Assembly: GCA_023391955.1 (NCBI GenBank)
Contig: JAEWAA010000494.1
Location: 1 to 6,622, forward strand
Source of the DNA: Bacillota bacterium
Lineage (GTDB): Bacteria; Bacillota; Bacilli; Paenibacillales; NBRC-103111
DNA length: 6,622 nucleotides
Direction of reading: 5' to 3'
The notes under the pieces are model-generated. The model was not told the origin of the DNA. It searched no databases and worked only from the letters and a program-made list of their open reading frames with translations. A program made the translations under genes and the position numbers. Numbering within the stretch: the stretch's first letter is position 1; each line of letters starts with the position of its first letter. Shown one piece after another: positions 1 to 5,951 of the stretch.

Positions 1-1062
1 CAGATACACCATGGACAACAAGGATTGCCCGGTGGAAATCAGCTGTTTGGGCAGCACCCGGACCGTGTAGTACACGGCCGTCAGCCAGAATACCGCATAG
101 GTGACGATGGCTCCCGCCTGGAGCAGCACCATCACCCAAGGCTCGGGCGCCAGTGCATAGCCGGTCCACCGCAAGGTGTACAAGAGACAGACGATTCCCA
201 ACAGTGTAAGCTCCCGGACCTTGTGCAGATATTTGTTCAGCAGGGCAAATGCCGGAATTTCAAACAACGCATGCAGCGCCCAGGAATACCCCACCAGCGC
301 CTCCGAACCTCCTGCGTTCTGAAGATACAGGCTGAACATCACATCATGCATCCGGTGCGGCACCGACATAATGAAGACCAAGAGCAGAAACCAAAGGAAG
401 GATTTGTTCGCCAGAATGGGCTTCAGGGATTTCAGCGTCATCCGCTCCCCTTCTGTCGGCTCATCCCGGAGCCGGAGCAGCAGAAGCAGAGCAGGAATCC
501 ACAGGGCCCAGAAGAGATACGACAAATTCCCGATTCCGACGAAGGAACCGAACAACAGCCCCGTGCCGATCAGAATGGTCATATAGCCCATCGAGCCGAA
601 CAGCCGGATGCTTCCGTAGGTAACGCCGCGTTTTTCCGTGGCTTTAATGGTAATGCTGTCCATCAGAGGCAGCGTGGGCAGCCAGAAGAAATACACCGCC
701 GTGGCGAAAAACAGTGCACTTCCGTAGCTTGAGCTTTGGAACAGACCGATACTGGAGAGAATGGACATCCCCCATAAACCAGCGATGATCTTCTTGACCG
801 TCCCCAGCTTATCGCTTAGATACCCCCAGAAGGGCTGGAACAATACCGCAAGCAGCGGGCCCAGCATCATCATGGTGCCAATCTGCGAGGAGGTGTACCC
901 CTTAGCCGAGAAATACACGGGCAAATAGGGCGACAAAATATTGGTGGCATACAGCCAGAACTGCAGTCCCCGCAATGTGGGAAGCTGCTTGTCCCCGGAT
1001 TCGGTCCGGGAGTCGTGCTCTGTGATCTTCGTGGGTGTTTTGCTTGAATCATGCGTTGTCAT
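1..1062 (-). CDS. MFS permease, MFS_1-like/HcaT (phenylpropionate-type) group, 3' end cut by window
   Basis: A proton-linked secondary transporter of the inner membrane; the substrate cannot be told from sequence. The frame is open from ATG at 1062 to base 1 (354 residues). Homologues are about 380-410 residues, so roughly the last one or two helices are missing. Residues 1-30 are hydrophilic and charged, followed by helix 1 (about 32-51). The MFS loop 2-3 signature appears as FWGYLSDKLG at 78-87. A YGSIRLFGSMGY segment (149-160) matches the YGxxRLWGS motif of HcaT-type proteins and MFS_1-like permeases. Alternating hydrophobic helices follow, with a basic central loop around 198-220. AGGTGGAG at 1080-1073 sits 10 bases before the ATG and fixes the start. 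The gene lies 77 bp after the amino-acid permease on the same strand. I see no convincing terminator or strong promoter between them, so cotranscription is possible. The family call is good; nucleoside, sugar or aromatic-acid transport all remain open. Confidence 0.85.
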   Translation of the reverse strand, partial: MTTHDSSKTPTKITEHDSRTESGDKQLPTLRGLQFWLYATNILSPYLPVYFSAKGYTSSQIGTMMMLGPLLAVLFQPFWGYLSDKLGTVKKIIAGLWGMSILSSIGLFQSSSYGSALFFATAVYFFWLPTLPLMDSITIKATEKRGVTYGSIRLFGSMGYMTILIGTGLLFGSFVGIGNLSYLFWALWIPALLLLLRLRDEPTEGERMTLKSLKPILANKSFLWFLLLVFIMSVPHRMHDVMFSLYLQNAGGSEALVGYSWALHALFEIPAFALLNKYLHKVRELTLLGIVCLLYTLRWTGYALAPEPWVMVLLQAGAIVTYAVFWLTAVYYTVRVLPKQLISTGQSLLSMVYL

Positions 1063-1139
1063 TGTGATGTGGCTCCACCTTATAACCGGATGACTTCAGT
1101 ATAAGAGCCGTTTGTCCGGAATACCATATCCTTTTATGC

Positions 1140-2453
1140 TCAATTACGTGCTGATTGTGTCTTTTTCATGTAGTAATACACAGGCAGCCCGATCAGGGTG
1201 ATCCCGATTCCGATGAAGGAACGCACCGGCTCCGCCATGATGGTGCTCACGATAATGTAGCCGCCCCCGATAACGCCGATCAGCGGCGTGATGGGATACA
1301 GCGGCACCCGGTAACGGCCGGGTTCGGCTTGATGGCGGCGGCGAAGCAGGAACACACCGAACACACCCATGGTGAAGAAAATCCACAAAACGAAAACCAG
1401 CAGGTCTGTCAGGGTATCGAAGGTTCCGGAGAAAATGTACAACACGGCCAGAGCCGCTTGGAAGATCAGAGCGCTGGCCGGTGTTTTGAACCGGGGATGA
1501 ACAGCACCCAGCACCCGGGAAAAAGGGACCCGCCCCTGCTCGCCCATGGCTTGCGGCACACGGGCTGCCGTCATCAGATAGCCGTTCAGAGCACCAAGCA
1601 CCGATACGATAATGCCCGCGGTGATAAAGGCACCGCCGCCATTGCCGAAGAGGGCATCGGCTGCGTCGGCTCCCGGTGTTTTGGAATTAATAATGGTGTC
1701 ATATGGCAGCGCCCGGAAAATAGCCAGGTTAAACAGGACATACACCACCATTACAAACAGCACACCGCCCAGGATAACCCGCGGCAGCGTTTTGGCCGGA
1801 TTCCGGATTTCCCCAGCCATATTGGTGACCCCAATCCAGCCGTCGTACGCCCAAAGGGTGCCCAGAACAGCCGCACCGAAGCCAGCTGCAGTTGCTCCTG
1901 CCGTAATACCGGCGAACCCCGGCGCATCCCCGCTGATCAGCCCCACCGCAATAATCCCGATAACCGGCACCAGCTTGCCCGCAGTGGCAACCGTCTGGAT
2001 GATGCCGCCGTATTTAGTGGAGAGCACATTCATGAGAAGAATAAATAGCAGAATCCCTACAGCCACCAGCTTTTGCACAAAGCCGCCTATAGGCAGAAAG
2101 TATCCGGAATAGGTGGCGAAGGCAATGGCCAAAGCTGCCACTGATGCCGGGTAGGAAATCACCGCCTGCACCCAGCCCAGCAAAAAGCCGAATATACCGC
2201 CGTAGAGCTCCTCCAGATAGGTATACAATCCTCCCGACTTGGGAATCGCTGCGGCGATTTCTGCCACAGTCAGAGCGGAGGCCAATGTGATTACACCGCC
2301 TACCACCCACGCCAGGATGCTCATCCATTGGGAGCCGGCATGCCCCAGCACGATGGCGGGCTTCAGGAATATCCCGGACCCAATGATCATACCGACCACA
2401 ATAGCCAGCGCTTCAATGGTTGTAACCGATTTCTTTAATGTTTCCTTTGACAT
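1140..2453 (-). CDS. steT: APC-superfamily amino-acid permease, SteT-like serine/threonine exchanger
   Basis: A 437-residue, about 12-helix inner-membrane permease of the L-type amino-acid transporter (LAT) group. Bacillus subtilis SteT, the namesake, exchanges serine, threonine and some aromatic amino acids. Visible family marks are GMIIGSGIFLKP in helix 1 (21-32), whose GSG is the unwound substrate-binding stretch; AEIAAAIPKSGGLYTYLEELYG (64-85); GWVQ (93-96); TKYGG (146-150); WAYDGW in the unwound part of helix 6 (201-206); GEIRNPAKTLPR (214-225); and YRVPLYP (381-387). Several of these match SteT almost residue for residue as I remember it, and the length is normal for the group. The ATG at 2453 is preceded by GAGGGG (2470-2465) at an 11-base spacing; any later start would cut into helix 1. 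The gene has its own near-consensus promoter (2535-2507) with inverted and direct TTGAC-type repeats in its leader. Family is certain; the exact substrate is inferred from similarity and could be another neutral amino acid. Confidence 0.93.
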   Translation of the reverse strand: MSKETLKKSVTTIEALAIVVGMIIGSGIFLKPAIVLGHAGSQWMSILAWVVGGVITLASALTVAEIAAAIPKSGGLYTYLEELYGGIFGFLLGWVQAVISYPASVAALAIAFATYSGYFLPIGGFVQKLVAVGILLFILLMNVLSTKYGGIIQTVATAGKLVPVIGIIAVGLISGDAPGFAGITAGATAAGFGAAVLGTLWAYDGWIGVTNMAGEIRNPAKTLPRVILGGVLFVMVVYVLFNLAIFRALPYDTIINSKTPGADAADALFGNGGGAFITAGIIVSVLGALNGYLMTAARVPQAMGEQGRVPFSRVLGAVHPRFKTPASALIFQAALAVLYIFSGTFDTLTDLLVFVLWIFFTMGVFGVFLLRRRHQAEPGRYRVPLYPITPLIGVIGGGYIIVSTIMAEPVRSFIGIGITLIGLPVYYYMKKTQSARN

Positions 2454-2491
2454 ACGACAGTTGACCCCTCTACGGTTAATTGACCCAGCAA

Positions 2492-2506
2492 TTGACAGCT
2501 AGTCAA
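2492..2506. promoter_or_regulatory. 15-bp inverted repeat at the transcription start of the amino-acid permease, operator candidate
   Basis: TTGAC-(5)-GTCAA forms an inverted repeat with an AGCT-containing centre. It begins directly next to the -10 hexamer (2507-2512) and so covers the predicted start site, a typical repressor position. Two further TTGACCC copies lie in the leader at 2461-2467 and 2480-2486, in direct orientation; the first overlaps the ribosome-binding site. I cannot assign a regulator. The short arms could also be chance. Confidence 0.4.
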
Positions 2507-2535
2507 ATTATACGGTAAGGGGTTCAGTGTGTCTA
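2507..2535 (-). promoter_or_regulatory. Sigma-A-type promoter of the amino-acid permease gene
   Basis: Read on the minus strand, TAGACA (2535-2530, five of six bases of TTGACA) and a perfect TATAAT (2512-2507) are separated by 17 bp. The predicted start of transcription is near 2500, giving a leader of about 47 bases. That is too short for a T-box or other amino-acid riboswitch. This is the strongest promoter in the window, and it makes the permease independent of the upstream importer operon. Confidence 0.8.
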
Positions 2536-2610
2536 TAACTTTTTTGTGTAGGATGGTGGTAATATAATAAATAAATTTAATATGGTAATGAAAGTTATTT
2601 TATACTGTAT

Positions 2611-3423
2611 CTACTTAATCCCCGAATGGATGAAGCTGTTGATAAACTGGCGCTGGAACAGCAGGAACAGCAGCATTAAAGGCGCAATCACCAGCAAAGT
2701 GGCGGCGCTGACCTCCGTCCATTGGGCACCCACCTCGAAGGATTGGGCGAAGATCGCCAGCCCTACGGTTAGAGGCCGATTTTCCACGGAGTTGGTCACA
2801 ATGAGGGGCCACAGGAAATTATTCCACTGGTAGCTGACAGACACCAGGGCAAAGGCCAGATACGCCGGGCGGGACAACGGCACATAAATGGTCCAGAGAA
2901 TCCGCCACTTGGAGGCTCCCTCCACAACGGCTGCGTCGTCCAGCTCGGAGGGCAGCGTCTTAAAGGTTTGCCGGAGCAGAAAAATACCGAAGGCCGAGGC
3001 ATAATACGGCAGCATAATCCCCAGCTTCGTGTCCAGCAGGGACAGCTCCTTGAGCACACTGTAATTGGGGAAAATCAGAACATCCGCCGGCACCATAATT
3101 TGCACCAGGAACAACAGGAATACCGCCGTTTTTCCCCAGAACTCCAGTCTTGCAAACGCATAGGCAGCCATGGTGACGGTAAGCATCTGCACAGCGAACA
3201 CGGCAACAACCAGCAGCACGGTGTTCACATAATATTGGGCAAAAGGAGCCGCCTCCCACACCCGGCCGAAGTTAGCCAGGGTAAACTGCAGAGAAAACAG
3301 GGAATCAAGCGCCACCTGCTTGGGGCGGAAAGCCGTTACCGCCATCCATACCAGCGGAACCAGCCACAGCACAGACAACAGCAGCATCAGTCCGCGTTCA
3401 ATCTTCCATTTTGTCGGGAGCAT
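2611..3423 (-). CDS. ugpE: ABC importer permease, UgpE-like (MalG family)
   Basis: The second integral membrane subunit of a type I ABC importer, 270 residues with about six helices. The EAA loop that docks on the ATPase is at 161-182 (LDDAAVVEGASKWRILWTIYVP), with its invariant glycine at 169. Similarity to E. coli UgpE as I remember it runs over the C-terminal half: QIMVPADVLIFP (108-119), LLRQTFKTLPSEL (149-161), YQWNNFLWPLIVT (198-210), and an ending like QRQFINSFIHSGIK. The ATG at 3423 has AAAGG (3435-3431) seven bases upstream, and only 21 bases separate it from the first permease gene, so the two are cotranscribed. No ATPase gene follows; the next gene is an unrelated amino-acid permease with its own promoter. 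I see no GC-rich terminator after the stop, only AT-rich spacer. The subunit type is certain; the glycerol-3-phosphate assignment is moderate, and a sugar importer of the same family is the alternative. Confidence 0.9.
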   Translation of the reverse strand: MLPTKWKIERGLMLLLSVLWLVPLVWMAVTAFRPKQVALDSLFSLQFTLANFGRVWEAAPFAQYYVNTVLLVVAVFAVQMLTVTMAAYAFARLEFWGKTAVFLLFLVQIMVPADVLIFPNYSVLKELSLLDTKLGIMLPYYASAFGIFLLRQTFKTLPSELDDAAVVEGASKWRILWTIYVPLSRPAYLAFALVSVSYQWNNFLWPLIVTNSVENRPLTVGLAIFAQSFEVGAQWTEVSAATLLVIAPLMLLFLLFQRQFINSFIHSGIK

Positions 3424-3444
3424 ATAATCGCCTTTCTTCTTCCT

Positions 3445-4341
3445 CTAGTGATAATGAATCCGCTTGTCCATACCCAGGAAATTCAAGGCGGCCAACAACA
3501 AGAGCACCGCGACCATCACAACCGTCAACGCCGCCGCCATACCTTGATCCCAGAAGCTGAACGCCGTTTCGTATATATAGTACAAGAGCAGACTGCTGGA
3601 ATTGTTGGGGCCGCCCTTGGTCATGATCAATAGATGGTCTACCAGCTTGAAGGAATTGGTCAAGGCAATAATGGTCACAAACAGAGTCGTCGGCATCAAA
3701 AGCGGGAAGGTAATCTTCCGGAACACCGTCCAGCGCCCTACTCCGTCCACCTGGGCGGATTCATACAGCTCCGGGGAAATATTCTGCAGCCCGGCCAGAT
3801 AAAAAATCATAAAATAGCCGGCTTCCTTCCATACGACCATGGCGATCAAAGCCCACATGACTGTTCCGGGCGAACCCAGCCAGTTGATATTGGAGGCATT
3901 GCTGAACCAGCCCACGGCACGGCTCAACAGCCCGTATTGGGGCGTATAGATGAACAGCCACACGTTGGCGGCAGCGATCATGGGCATCAGCGTCGGATAA
4001 AAGAAAGCCACCCGCATAAAGCTGGTCCCCCGCAGCGCTTTGTTGGCGAAAACCGCCATCAGCAGAGCAAGTCCGATGGAAATAGGCACGGTGCCCAAGG
4101 CAAACCACAGGTTATTCAGCATCACTTTTTGAAAAATCGGGTCCTTCACCATGTCCACATACTGGTCCGCACCGGCAAAAACCGGCTCCGGATGCGCCAG
4201 ATCCGCCCGGAAGAAGCTGAGCCGGATGGTTTTGGCAATGGGATAAAAGGTAAACAAAAAGAGGAATAACAAGGAAGGCAGCAGAAGCAGCCAAGCAAAG
4301 GCGTTTGTTTTGAAGCGTGGGGAGATCAGTCTGCCATTCAA
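3445..4341 (-). CDS. ugpA: ABC importer permease, UgpA-like (MalF family), TTG start
   Basis: The first integral membrane subunit of the importer, 298 residues from a TTG at 4341. I chose this start because GGAGG (4353-4349) lies exactly seven bases upstream. An in-frame TTG at 4419 would add 26 hydrophilic residues but has no ribosome-binding site and falls inside an intergenic stem-loop. From 4341 the protein opens with a short basic tail and helix 1 at 14-33, normal for the family. The EAA loop is at 191-217 (ELYESAQVDG, then VFRKITFPLLMP), glycine at 200. UgpA-like stretches are VWKEAGYFMIFYLAGLQNI (170-188), TKGGPNNSSSLLLYYIYETAF (241-261) and the GMDKRIHY ending, compared with my memory of E. 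coli UgpA. The binding-protein gene ends 102 bases upstream and the second permease follows after 21 bases. The family is certain; the substrate is inferred. I see no frameshift or missing motif. Confidence 0.9.
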   Translation of the reverse strand: MNGRLISPRFKTNAFAWLLLLPSLLFLFLFTFYPIAKTIRLSFFRADLAHPEPVFAGADQYVDMVKDPIFQKVMLNNLWFALGTVPISIGLALLMAVFANKALRGTSFMRVAFFYPTLMPMIAAANVWLFIYTPQYGLLSRAVGWFSNASNINWLGSPGTVMWALIAMVVWKEAGYFMIFYLAGLQNISPELYESAQVDGVGRWTVFRKITFPLLMPTTLFVTIIALTNSFKLVDHLLIMTKGGPNNSSSLLLYYIYETAFSFWDQGMAAALTVVMVAVLLLLAALNFLGMDKRIHYH

Positions 4342-4348
4342 GGTGGGG

Positions 4349-4353
4349 CCTCC
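4349..4353 (-). promoter_or_regulatory. Ribosome-binding site that decides the TTG start of the UgpA-like permease
   Basis: GGAGG followed by seven bases and TTG at 4341 is an optimal arrangement. The upstream in-frame TTG at 4419 has nothing comparable. No in-frame ATG lies near the expected N-terminus. Confidence 0.8.
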
Positions 4354-4374
4354 AATCTGGTAATAACTTGTCCA

Positions 4375-4392
4375 TTGTGGTTCTTTCCACAA
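4375..4392 (-). other. Short perfect stem-loop before the UgpA-like gene
   Basis: TTGTGG, a six-base loop and CCACAA form a perfect 6-bp hairpin in the transcript, 21 bases upstream of the permease ribosome-binding site. Its upstream arm shares bases 4388-4392 with the 3' arm of the larger stem-loop at 4387-4431, so both cannot be fully formed together. No uridine run follows, so it is not a terminator. Confidence 0.5.
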
Positions 4393-4431
4393 GCTGCGGC
4401 CGAGTAACTGCTGCTCCAACCGCAGCTGTGG
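4387..4431 (-). other. GC-rich intergenic stem-loop after the binding-protein gene
   Basis: On the transcript, CCACAGCTGCGG (4431-4420) pairs with CCGCAGCTTGTGG (4399-4387): 12 base pairs with one bulged base and a 20-base loop. It begins 13 bases after the binding-protein stop codon. There is no uridine run after it, so it is unlikely to be an intrinsic terminator. In other binding-protein-dependent operons a stem-loop in this place protects the upstream mRNA from 3' decay and lets the binding protein be made in excess over the permeases. That role is inferred here from position and structure. Confidence 0.65.
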
Positions 4432-4443
4432 GATGAACCTGTG

Positions 4444-5808
4444 TTACTTGTTGTACGGCTCCAGCACCTTGTCCGCATCCTGTTGGGCTTTCTTCAGCGA
4501 GTCCGCAGGTGTTTCGGTTCCGGTAAGCACGGCCTGTACCTGGTCATTCAGGATTTTCATTACCTTGCCGTTATTATGGGTGGACAGCTCGGCAGCGGCA
4601 TATTGCAGCTGGTCCCGGGCCACCAGCGTCTGCGGGAAGTCGGCGGCATATTTCTTCATGCGTTCCGTTTCATAGGCTGACTTCTTCACCGCCACATAAC
4701 CGGTGTCCATGCTCCATTGGGCGGCACGTTCGGTTTCGGTCATGAACTTCACGAACTTCCAGGCTGCATCCTGCTTCTTCTTGTCAATATCCTTGAATAT
4801 GTAGAAGTTGCCGCCGCCTGTTGGGCTGCCGTAGCCTTTCTTCTGGGGCAGGTAGGTCACGCCAAAGTCAAACTTGGCATTGGTTTTGACGTTGGTCAGG
4901 TTCCCCGTGGTATGGTACATCATCGCGGTTTTTCCCTGGATGAAGTCAGAGGGCACCGTTCCCCATTCCGTAGCACCGGTAGGCATGACCTTGTCCTTTT
5001 GGGACAGATCGTTCCAGAACTGCAGCCCCTCCACATTTTCCGGAGTGTTGAACATCACCTTTTTGCCGTCCTCGGTCATCAGGTTTTTGCCGTTTTGCAG
5101 GGCGAAGGTCTGCAGCATCCAATACCCGTAGCCCGTTACCGGAATCTCAAGGCCCCAACGGCCTTCTTTAGTCAGCTTTTTGGCGTAATCCCGCATTTCC
5201 TCCCAGGTTTTCGGCGGCTTCTCCGGATCAAGACCGGCATCCTTGAACATTTGTTTATTGTAATAAAGCACGATGGTGCTGCGTTGGAACGGAATGCTCC
5301 AGGTTTTGCCCCCGGTTTGGGAGTTGGCCATAAAAGCGGGATAGAAATCGTTCAAATAGCTGCTGCCTTCCTTGGCAATATAATCATCCAAAGGCAGGAT
5401 GGCGTTCATATCCAACAAACTAAACAGCTCGGTGGATTGAAGCACAGCTACATCAGGAGGGCTTTTACTTTGTACACCTGCCTGGGTTTTGACAGCTGTA
5501 TCGGCGTAGCTGCCGGTATATACGGGCTTGACGGTAATATTGGGATTTTCCTTGGTGAATTCCTTGGCCATATTCTCGATGGTTGTGGTCAGCGGGCCGC
5601 CTACAGCAATGGGATAATAAAAGGTCAGCTCCACCTTCTCGTTGCTTTCCGTTGAAGGGGCGGTACTGGGGGCACTGCTGGCTGTGCTGCCGGTTGGATT
5701 TGTGCTGGTTGCAGGTGCTCCGGAGGTAGCCGTACCATTGTTGCCGCAGCCAAACAATACCGAGAAACAGAGTGCTGCACTTGCCGCTTTCAGAACATGG
5801 GAACGCAT
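4444..5808 (-). CDS. ugpB: Lipoprotein substrate-binding protein of ABC importer, UgpB-like (family 1)
   Basis: Extracellular solute-binding lipoprotein, 454 residues, that delivers its ligand to the two permeases encoded downstream. A lipoprotein signal peptide ends in LFGC, with Cys21 as the lipidation site. Residues 22-56 are a Ser/Thr/Ala/Pro-rich linker tethering the domain to the membrane. The binding fold follows: YTGSYADTA (97-105), QSTELFSLL (124-132), SIPFQRSTIVLYYNKQMFKDAG (171-192) then LDPEKPPKTWEEM, TTGNL (300-304), GGGNFYIF (331-338), and TGYVAVKKSAYET (369-381). This order and spacing match E. coli UgpB as I recall it. The ATG at 5808 is chosen because AAAGGAGAG (5823-5815) precedes it and a correct signal peptide starts there; the 29-codon upstream extension to 5895 has neither. 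A PhoP-like direct repeat lies about 115 bases upstream. The residue matching the ligand-binding arginine of E. coli UgpB seems to be Met417, with Lys418 next to it, so the ligand may differ from glycerol-3-phosphate, for example a glycerophosphodiester or a sugar. Confidence 0.88.
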   Translation of the reverse strand: MRSHVLKAASAALCFSVLFGCGNNGTATSGAPATSTNPTGSTASSAPSTAPSTESNEKVELTFYYPIAVGGPLTTTIENMAKEFTKENPNITVKPVYTGSYADTAVKTQAGVQSKSPPDVAVLQSTELFSLLDMNAILPLDDYIAKEGSSYLNDFYPAFMANSQTGGKTWSIPFQRSTIVLYYNKQMFKDAGLDPEKPPKTWEEMRDYAKKLTKEGRWGLEIPVTGYGYWMLQTFALQNGKNLMTEDGKKVMFNTPENVEGLQFWNDLSQKDKVMPTGATEWGTVPSDFIQGKTAMMYHTTGNLTNVKTNAKFDFGVTYLPQKKGYGSPTGGGNFYIFKDIDKKKQDAAWKFVKFMTETERAAQWSMDTGYVAVKKSAYETERMKKYAADFPQTLVARDQLQYAAAELSTHNNGKVMKILNDQVQAVLTGTETPADSLKKAQQDADKVLEPYNK

Positions 5809-5885
5809 GATTTTCTCTCCTTTTTTATACTGGATTGTGATTATGCTTCCGCTCCGCCTGGCGCCCGCTTGCTGCTGCCACTCAC

Positions 5886-5918
5886 ACTCTAGCAAATCAG
5901 CAAACGAATAGAATTATC
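5886..5918 (-). promoter_or_regulatory. Candidate -10 elements for the importer operon
   Basis: Two candidates lie downstream of the Pho-like repeat. GATAAT (5918-5913) matches five of six consensus bases, with TTTACA 15 bp upstream as a poorly spaced -35. TGC-TAGAGT (5894-5886) is an extended -10 with no good -35, as expected for an activator-dependent promoter. The two would place the repeat at about -17 to -33 or about -44 to -60. I cannot choose between them. Confidence 0.35.
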
Positions 5919-5922
5919 GCAA

Positions 5923-5939
5923 TGTGAAGCGGGTGTAAA
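5923..5939 (-). promoter_or_regulatory. PhoP-type direct repeat (Pho box) upstream of the importer operon
   Basis: The minus strand reads TTTACA-CCCGC-TTCACA: two hexamers that both fit TT(A/T/C)ACA exactly, five bases apart. This is the repeat unit and 11-bp period known for PhoP sites in Bacillus. It begins 13 bases after the stop of the HAD phosphatase gene and faces the importer operon. Only two copies are recognisable, whereas strongly activated promoters usually carry about four, so this is a half-length or degenerate site. The UgpB-like gene behind it makes phosphate control biologically sensible. Confidence 0.55.
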
Positions 5940-5951
5940 TATTGTTTGTCC

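Noticed and set aside
25..732. Long open frame on the plus strand opposite the MFS gene, encoding a Gln/Arg/His-rich protein
   Set aside because: It lies antisense to a clear transporter, has low-complexity composition typical of a mirrored GC-rich membrane gene, and has no recognisable domain.
1063..1139. Promoter or terminator between the amino-acid permease and the MFS gene
   Set aside because: TATACT is present on the minus strand, but no -35-like hexamer lies 16-18 bp upstream. The CCGG repeats do not form a convincing terminator stem.
1155..2048. Plus-strand open frame of 297 codons opposite the amino-acid permease
   Set aside because: Its composition is the complement of membrane-helix codons, it shows no ribosome-binding site or domain, and the minus-strand SteT-like gene explains the stretch fully.
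2454..2500. T-box or other amino-acid riboswitch ahead of the amino-acid permease
   Set aside because: The leader predicted from the strong promoter is only about 47 bases, too short, and no T-box sequence is present.
2536..2610. AT-rich spacer after the importer operon as an intrinsic terminator
   Set aside because: It contains only weak AT inverted repeats, such as ATAACTTT and AAAGTTAT about 45 bases apart. There is no compact GC stem followed by a uridine run.
2968..4269. Two plus-strand open frames (2968-3633 and 3634-4269) opposite the permease genes
   Set aside because: They are polar Gln/Arg-rich mirror frames of membrane proteins with no start signals.
4717..5655. Plus-strand open frame of 312 codons with hydrophobic patches opposite the binding-protein gene
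   Set aside because: It is fully antisense to an unmistakable solute-binding protein, and no family motif was found.
5921..5940. Catabolite-control (cre) site upstream of the binding protein
   Set aside because: The stretch resembles a GTGAAGCG...GTAA half-palindrome, but the central CG and flanking positions do not fit the cre consensus. The Pho-type direct repeat explains it better.
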